DNA of 36,493 nt, taken from the NCBI GenBank assembly GCA_029065825.1, contig JAIEHQ010000052.1, positions 1-36,493 on the forward strand. Reading direction: 5' to 3'. Both the position numbers and the translations under genes were made by a program. Under the pieces are notes generated by a model. The model had not been told where the DNA came from. It saw only the letters and a program-made list of their open reading frames with translations, and made no database searches. Of the stretch, positions 32,680-36,493 are shown piece by piece (position 1 is the stretch's first letter; every line of letters begins with the position of its first letter). This DNA comes from Alistipes sp. (GTDB lineage: Bacteria > Bacteroidota > Bacteroidia > Bacteroidales > Rikenellaceae).

Positions 32680-34061
32680 AACGACTTGCAATCCTCATAT
32701 CGCTGGCGGCGATCGGCTGGCTGGCCGCCTGCTCGCCCGTACGCCGCTGCCAGGCTCCCGACGTGGCGCTTCCCGAGCGGATCGCCGCCGGAGCGGCGAC
32801 CGACTCGCTGACCATCGCCGACATGGAGTGGTGGCGCTTCTACGGCGATGCGCACCTGTGCCGCATCATCGAGCGGACACTGGCAAACAACCGCGACATG
32901 CTGGCCGCCGCCGCGCGCGTCGAACAGATGCGCCAGCTCTACCGGATCGACAAGGCCGAGCGGCTGCCGAACCTTACCGCTTCGGGCTACGGCGACTACG
33001 AAACCAACGATTACGCCGGAGAGTCTCCGTCACGCGATCCCGAGTTCGGCGCGAAAGTGTCGCTGGCCTGGGAACTCGACCTGTGGGGCAACCTCCGCTG
33101 GGCCAAGCGCCGGAGCGGTGCCCGCTACGAGGCTTCGATCGAGGAGGAGCGGGCCATGCGGATGACCCTCGTGGCGGAGGTGGCCGCGGCCTATTTCCGG
33201 CTGGTGGCGCTCGACAACGAACTCTCCATCGTCCGGCGGACGCTCGCCACCCGCAACGAGGGGGTCGAGCAGGCACGGCTCCGCTTCGAGGGGGGCCTGA
33301 CCTCCGAGACGGTCTATCAGCAGGCCCAGGTGGAGTACGCCTCGACGGCGACCCTCATCCCCGACCTCGAACGGCGCATCGAGACCACCGAGAACGCCAT
33401 CGCCCTGCTGATGGGCGAAACGCCCGATCTCCGGATCGAGCGCCACCGCATGGAGATCGACGAGCTGCTGCCCGACTCGCTCCCCGTCGGAGTGCCGTCG
33501 GGACTGCTCCAGCGCCGCCCCGACGTGCGGGCCTCCGAACAGCAGCTGCGCGCGGCGATGGCCTCCGTCGGCATCGCCTACGCCGACCGCTTCCCCCGGC
33601 TGAGCTTCAACCTGACGGGCGGTCTGGAGAACGACGACCTGAGCGGCTTCTTCCGTTCGCCCTTCTCGTACGTCGTCGGACGGCTGGCCAGCCCCGTCTT
33701 CGGATTCGGCCACAAGCAGGCCCGCTACCGCGCCGCACTGGCCGCCTACGACGAGGCACGCTACGGCTACGAACAGAAGGTGCTGGAGGTGCTCCGCGAG
33801 GCCAACGACGCGGTCATCACCTACCGCAACCTCCGCAAGACGGCCACCCTCAAGGCCACGCTGCGCGATGCCGCCCGCAAGTACGTCGAACTGGCCTACC
33901 TCCAATACCGGAACGGAGCGATCAACTACATTGACGTGCTGGATGCCCAGCGCCGCTACTTCGACGCACAGATCGGACTGAGCAACGCCGTGCGGGACGA
34001 ACACCTGGCCCTGGTGCAGCTCTACAAGGCCCTGGGCGGCGGCTGGCAGCTCGGCGACTGA
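32676..34061 (+). CDS. TolC-family outer-membrane efflux lipoprotein (NodT type)
   Basis: The 461-residue protein starts with a lipoprotein signal peptide (LAAC, Cys19) and has two repeated TolC-type halves with long helices, for example TLANNRDMLAAAARVEQMRQLYRIDKAERLPNL and LRYRNG-like AYLQYRNGAINYIDVLDAQRRYF. The pattern RRPDVRASEQQLRAAMASVGIAYADRFPRLS is typical of the NodT family. It forms the outer-membrane channel of the tripartite pump. The ATG at 32676 overlaps the pump stop codon (ATGA). Confidence 0.94.
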   Translation: MKRLAILISLAAIGWLAACSPVRRCQAPDVALPERIAAGAATDSLTIADMEWWRFYGDAHLCRIIERTLANNRDMLAAAARVEQMRQLYRIDKAERLPNLTASGYGDYETNDYAGESPSRDPEFGAKVSLAWELDLWGNLRWAKRRSGARYEASIEEERAMRMTLVAEVAAAYFRLVALDNELSIVRRTLATRNEGVEQARLRFEGGLTSETVYQQAQVEYASTATLIPDLERRIETTENAIALLMGETPDLRIERHRMEIDELLPDSLPVGVPSGLLQRRPDVRASEQQLRAAMASVGIAYADRFPRLSFNLTGGLENDDLSGFFRSPFSYVVGRLASPVFGFGHKQARYRAALAAYDEARYGYEQKVLEVLREANDAVITYRNLRKTATLKATLRDAARKYVELAYLQYRNGAINYIDVLDAQRRYFDAQIGLSNAVRDEHLALVQLYKALGGGWQLGD

Positions 34062-34087
34062 CGGACCGCAACGGCCCTCCCTACAAC

Positions 34088-34120
34088 GACACCGCCCCGC
34101 TTGCACAGCGGGGCGGTGTC
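34088..34120. terminator. Hairpin between convergent RND operon and YjbR-family gene
   Basis: GACACCGCCCCGC and GCGGGGCGGTGTC form a perfect 13-bp GC-rich stem around TTGCACA, 26 bp after the TolC-family stop and 25 bp from the end of the convergent gene. No strong T run follows on either strand, but stem strength and position suggest a bidirectional terminator. Confidence 0.65.
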
Positions 34121-34145
34121 GCATACCGACGGCGGCAGCGGCGTA

Positions 34146-34523
34146 CTAAGCGCCGTCCCGCCGCTTTCGGAGGCGGGGCGGCCGGGCATATTGCGCCTTC
34201 ACCAGATCATAGGCGCGGGCAACCAGCGCGCAGACGGTCTCGTCCGCAACGTCGCCTCCGAAGCGGATGCGGATCCAATACCGGAGGCTGCGGTTCAGCG
34301 GCCGGTCCCAGGAGACGTACCGCGCCTGAAGCTCCGCAATCCCGTCGGGCGACGACTTGACATCGACAAACGTGAAGTCGTCGATATCGACGAAGCAGAA
34401 CATGTGTCCCGAGACGTAAAACGCCAGCACCGAGTCGTAGCGGGCCGCAAACCTGCCGAACGGCATCTTCTCGGAGACACCCTCCAAAGCGAGGCAATAA
34501 CTTCTGAATCGCTCCAAATCCAT
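34146..34523 (-). CDS. YjbR/MmcQ-family protein
   Basis: The 125-residue protein matches the YjbR/MmcQ (CyaY-like fold) family: a start MDLERFRSYCLALEGVSEKMPFG, a central MFCFVDIDDFTFVDVKSSPDGIAELQARY, and a C-terminal LRYWIRIRFGG segment followed by a helical end. Family members are small cytoplasmic proteins, often called DNA-binding, with no firm function. The ATG at 34523 is chosen. The in-frame ATG at 34613 lies upstream of the promoter and inside the rpsA terminator. Confidence 0.85.
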   Translation of the reverse strand: MDLERFRSYCLALEGVSEKMPFGRFAARYDSVLAFYVSGHMFCFVDIDDFTFVDVKSSPDGIAELQARYVSWDRPLNRSLRYWIRIRFGGDVADETVCALVARAYDLVKAQYARPPRLRKRRDGA

Positions 34524-34546
34524 AACAATCCACCTTGAAACAGGGA

Positions 34547-34554
34547 CAAAACTA
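34547..34554 (-). promoter_or_regulatory. -7 element of the YjbR/MmcQ-family gene
   Basis: TAGTTTTG on the minus strand matches TAnnTTTG. Start predicted near 34540, 17 nt before the ATG at 34523. Confidence 0.6.
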
Positions 34555-34573
34555 AGAAAAATCCGCTCCCGGA

Positions 34574-34610
34574 AGAAAAACCGCCCCGACCTGCTGAGGT
34601 CGGGGCGGTT
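34574..34610 (-). terminator. Intrinsic terminator of rpsA
   Basis: AACCGCCCCGACCT and AGGTCGGGGCGGTT form a perfect 14-bp stem around a 4-nt loop (34579-34610). On the minus strand a TTTTTC run follows. It begins 22 nt after the rpsA stop codon. Confidence 0.9.
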
Positions 34611-34631
34611 CACACATGGTCGTCGGAACGA

Positions 34632-36437
34632 CTACTTCTCCTCTTTTCTGGCAGCAGCCTCCAGAGCGTCCTTCAACTCGGCCAGACCGGCGATATCGCC
34701 CAGCGTGGTCTTCTCGACCGAAGCGTTGATCTTCTTCACGGACGACTTCGTAGCCTCGGCAGCAGCCTTCTTCTCGGCAGCCTGCTCGGCGCGCTCGGCA
34801 CGTTTCGCCTCCTCGAATACACGGGTGTGCGACAGCGTGACGCGCTTGGTACCCTTCGAGAACTCGAGAATCTTGAAGGGCAGCTTCTCGCCCAGCGTGG
34901 CGGTCGTGCCGTCCTCCTTGGCGAGCTGACGCGTGGGAGCGAAGCCCTCGATGTTCTCGCCCAGCGATACGACAGCGCCCTTGTCGGTCATCTCGATGAT
35001 CGTACCCTCGTGGATCGAATCGAGGGGGAACTGGCTCTCGAACTCGTTCCAGGGGTTCTCCTCGAGCTGCTTGTGGCCGAGCGACAGACGGCGGTTGTCC
35101 TTATCGACCTCCAGCACGACTACCTCGATATCGGCACCAACCGACGTGAACTCGCCCGGATGCTTTACCTTCTTGGTCCAGCTCAGGTCGGAAATGTGGA
35201 TCAGACCGTCGATACCCTCCTCGATCTCGACGAATACGCCGAAGTTGGTGAAGTTACGCACCTTGGCGTGGCACTTCGAACCGACCGGATAGCGGGTCTC
35301 GATATCGGCCCAGGGATCGGGAGTGAGCTGCTTGATGCCCAGCGACATCTTGCGCTCGTTGCGGTCGAGCGTCAGGATAACGGCCTCGACTTCGTCGCCG
35401 ACCTTCATGAAATCCTGAGCCGAACGCAGGTGCTGGCTCCAGGACATCTCCGATACGTGGATCAGGCCCTCTACGCCCGGAGCGATCTCGACGAACGCAC
35501 CGTAGTCGGCCATCACGACGACCTTGCCCTTCACGTGGTCGCCCACCTTCAGCTCGGCATCCAGAGCCTCCCAGGGGTGCGGAGCGAGCTGCTTCAGACC
35601 CAGGGCGATGCGCTTCTTCGTATCGTCGAAGTCGAGGATCACGACGCGGATCTTCTCGTCCAGCGCAACGATCTCCTCGGGGTGGTTCACGCGGCCCCAC
35701 GAAAGGTCGGTAATGTGGATCAGACCGTCCACGCCGCCCAGATCGACGAATACGCCGTAGGAGGTAATGTTCTTCACGGTACCCTCCAGGATCTGGCCCT
35801 TCTCGAGTTTCGACATGATCACCTGCTTCTGCGCCTCGAGTTCGGCCTCGATGAGCGCCTTGTGCGATACGACGACGTTGCGGAACTCCTGGTTGATCTT
35901 CACGACCTTGAACTCCATCGTCTTATCTACATATACGTCGTAGTCGCGGATCGGCTTCACGTCGATCTGCGAACCCGGCAGGAAGGCCTCGATGCCGAAT
36001 ACATCGACGATCATACCGCCCTTGGTGCGGCACTTGATGTAACCCTTGATGATCTCGTCCTTCTCCAGCGCCTCGTTCACGCGGTCCCACGACTTGAGCT
36101 GGCGCGCCTTCTTGTGCGACAGAGCCAGCTGGCCGTTCTTATCCTCGGGGGACTCGACATAGACCTCGATCTTGTCGCCCACCTTCAGATCCGGATTGTA
36201 ACGGAACTCCGATACGGGGATGATACCCTCGCTCTTGTAGCCGATATTGACCACCACCTCGCGCTTGTTGATGCCGATAACCGTACCTTCGGTCACCTCG
36301 TTGGCGGCAATGTTGGACAGGGTCTTGTCGTAAGCCTCGCCGATCTGCTCTTTGGGCTGGTCGTAAACGCCCAGGTCGTTCTCGAATGCGTTCCAGTCGA
36401 AATTCTCGTTCGCAACCGTTTTGTTCATCTCTTCCAT
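34632..36437 (-). CDS. rpsA: 30S ribosomal protein S1
   Basis: The 601-residue RNA-binding protein brings mRNA to the 30S subunit. Six S1 (OB-fold) repeats are visible, with starts at EGTVIGINKREVVVNIG, KGYIKCRTKGGMIVDVFG, EGTVKNITSYGVFVDLGG, KGKVVVMADYGAFVEIAPG, HAKVRNFTNFGVFVEIEEG and EGTIIEMTDKGAVVSLGE. Repeats three to five carry the classic GLIHI/V-S/T-D/E-L/M-SW motif. A charged Ala/Lys/Glu-rich tail ends the protein. ATG at 36437 is used, with a second in-frame ATG three codons later. The upstream 56 bp in the window are AT-rich, as in strongly translated Bacteroidetes genes, with no complete promoter visible. Confidence 0.97.
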   Translation of the reverse strand: MEEMNKTVANENFDWNAFENDLGVYDQPKEQIGEAYDKTLSNIAANEVTEGTVIGINKREVVVNIGYKSEGIIPVSEFRYNPDLKVGDKIEVYVESPEDKNGQLALSHKKARQLKSWDRVNEALEKDEIIKGYIKCRTKGGMIVDVFGIEAFLPGSQIDVKPIRDYDVYVDKTMEFKVVKINQEFRNVVVSHKALIEAELEAQKQVIMSKLEKGQILEGTVKNITSYGVFVDLGGVDGLIHITDLSWGRVNHPEEIVALDEKIRVVILDFDDTKKRIALGLKQLAPHPWEALDAELKVGDHVKGKVVVMADYGAFVEIAPGVEGLIHVSEMSWSQHLRSAQDFMKVGDEVEAVILTLDRNERKMSLGIKQLTPDPWADIETRYPVGSKCHAKVRNFTNFGVFVEIEEGIDGLIHISDLSWTKKVKHPGEFTSVGADIEVVVLEVDKDNRRLSLGHKQLEENPWNEFESQFPLDSIHEGTIIEMTDKGAVVSLGENIEGFAPTRQLAKEDGTTATLGEKLPFKILEFSKGTKRVTLSHTRVFEEAKRAERAEQAAEKKAAAEATKSSVKKINASVEKTTLGDIAGLAELKDALEAAARKEEK

Positions 36438-36493
36438 TGTGGAAATTTTCTTTTTTGCGATACAATCGCTCGTTAAATAGTTAATAATAAAGC

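Noticed and set aside
1..36493. CRISPR arrays, tRNA or rRNA genes, insertion sequences
   Set aside because: No regularly spaced repeats, transposase-like frames with terminal inverted repeats, or tRNA-like cloverleaf segments were seen when reading both strands.

Overview
The window looks like a chromosome segment of a GC-rich member of the Bacteroidales, most like Alistipes or another Rikenellaceae (inference). Nearly every operon is preceded by the Bacteroidetes-type -7 element TAnnTTTG. Shine-Dalgarno sequences are weak or absent. Typical families of the phylum are present: DUF4834, DUF4836, WbqC, EpsG and NusG/UpxY-like proteins, and a six-domain ribosomal protein S1.

Layout. (1) 1-6085, minus strand: a surface polysaccharide operon. 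It opens with an unusual regulator gene, followed by a Wzx flippase, a CapA-like protein, a TOD1/MUCI70-type glycosyltransferase, an EpsG-type polymerase and the start of another gene cut by the window edge. (2) 6086-6664: a 579-bp intergenic region with two outward-facing promoters and several inverted repeats. (3) 6665-12511, plus strand: a WecA-like initiating sugar-phosphate transferase, an SLBB outer-membrane export protein, a Wzz-type co-polymerase and GalE. Together the two arms supply initiation, flipping, polymerisation, length control, export and one precursor enzyme. (4) 12666-19458, minus strand: a CAT-family acetyltransferase, an AraC-family regulator, a two-gene ABC transporter, a DUF4836 lipoprotein and purB. 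(5) 19588-22654, plus strand: DUF4834, mlaE-like and mlaF-like genes, then gapA. (6) 22907-28104: a YeiH-family transporter (minus), ispG and wbqC-like (plus), and a GH2-family protein (minus). (7) 28332-34061, plus strand: a complete tripartite RND efflux operon. (8) 34146-36437, minus strand: a YjbR/MmcQ-family gene and rpsA.

The main discovery candidate is the 487-residue protein at 4622-6085. Its N-terminal half reads as a Bacteroidetes tyrosine recombinase, with a core-binding domain and a catalytic-like domain whose active-site positions all appear substituted. Its C-terminal half is a NusG/UpxY-type NGN plus KOW antiterminator. It is the first gene of the polysaccharide operon, exactly where a UpxY gene would sit. 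A 23-bp near-palindrome lies at its predicted transcription start, and the leader can form hairpins. The working hypothesis is an antiterminator that is targeted to its operon by a dead recombinase domain acting as a sequence-specific DNA-binding module.

A second oddity is the GH2 protein at 26068-28104, which lacks both catalytic glutamates. Next to it, the RND operon has a cluster of palindromes upstream but no linked regulator.
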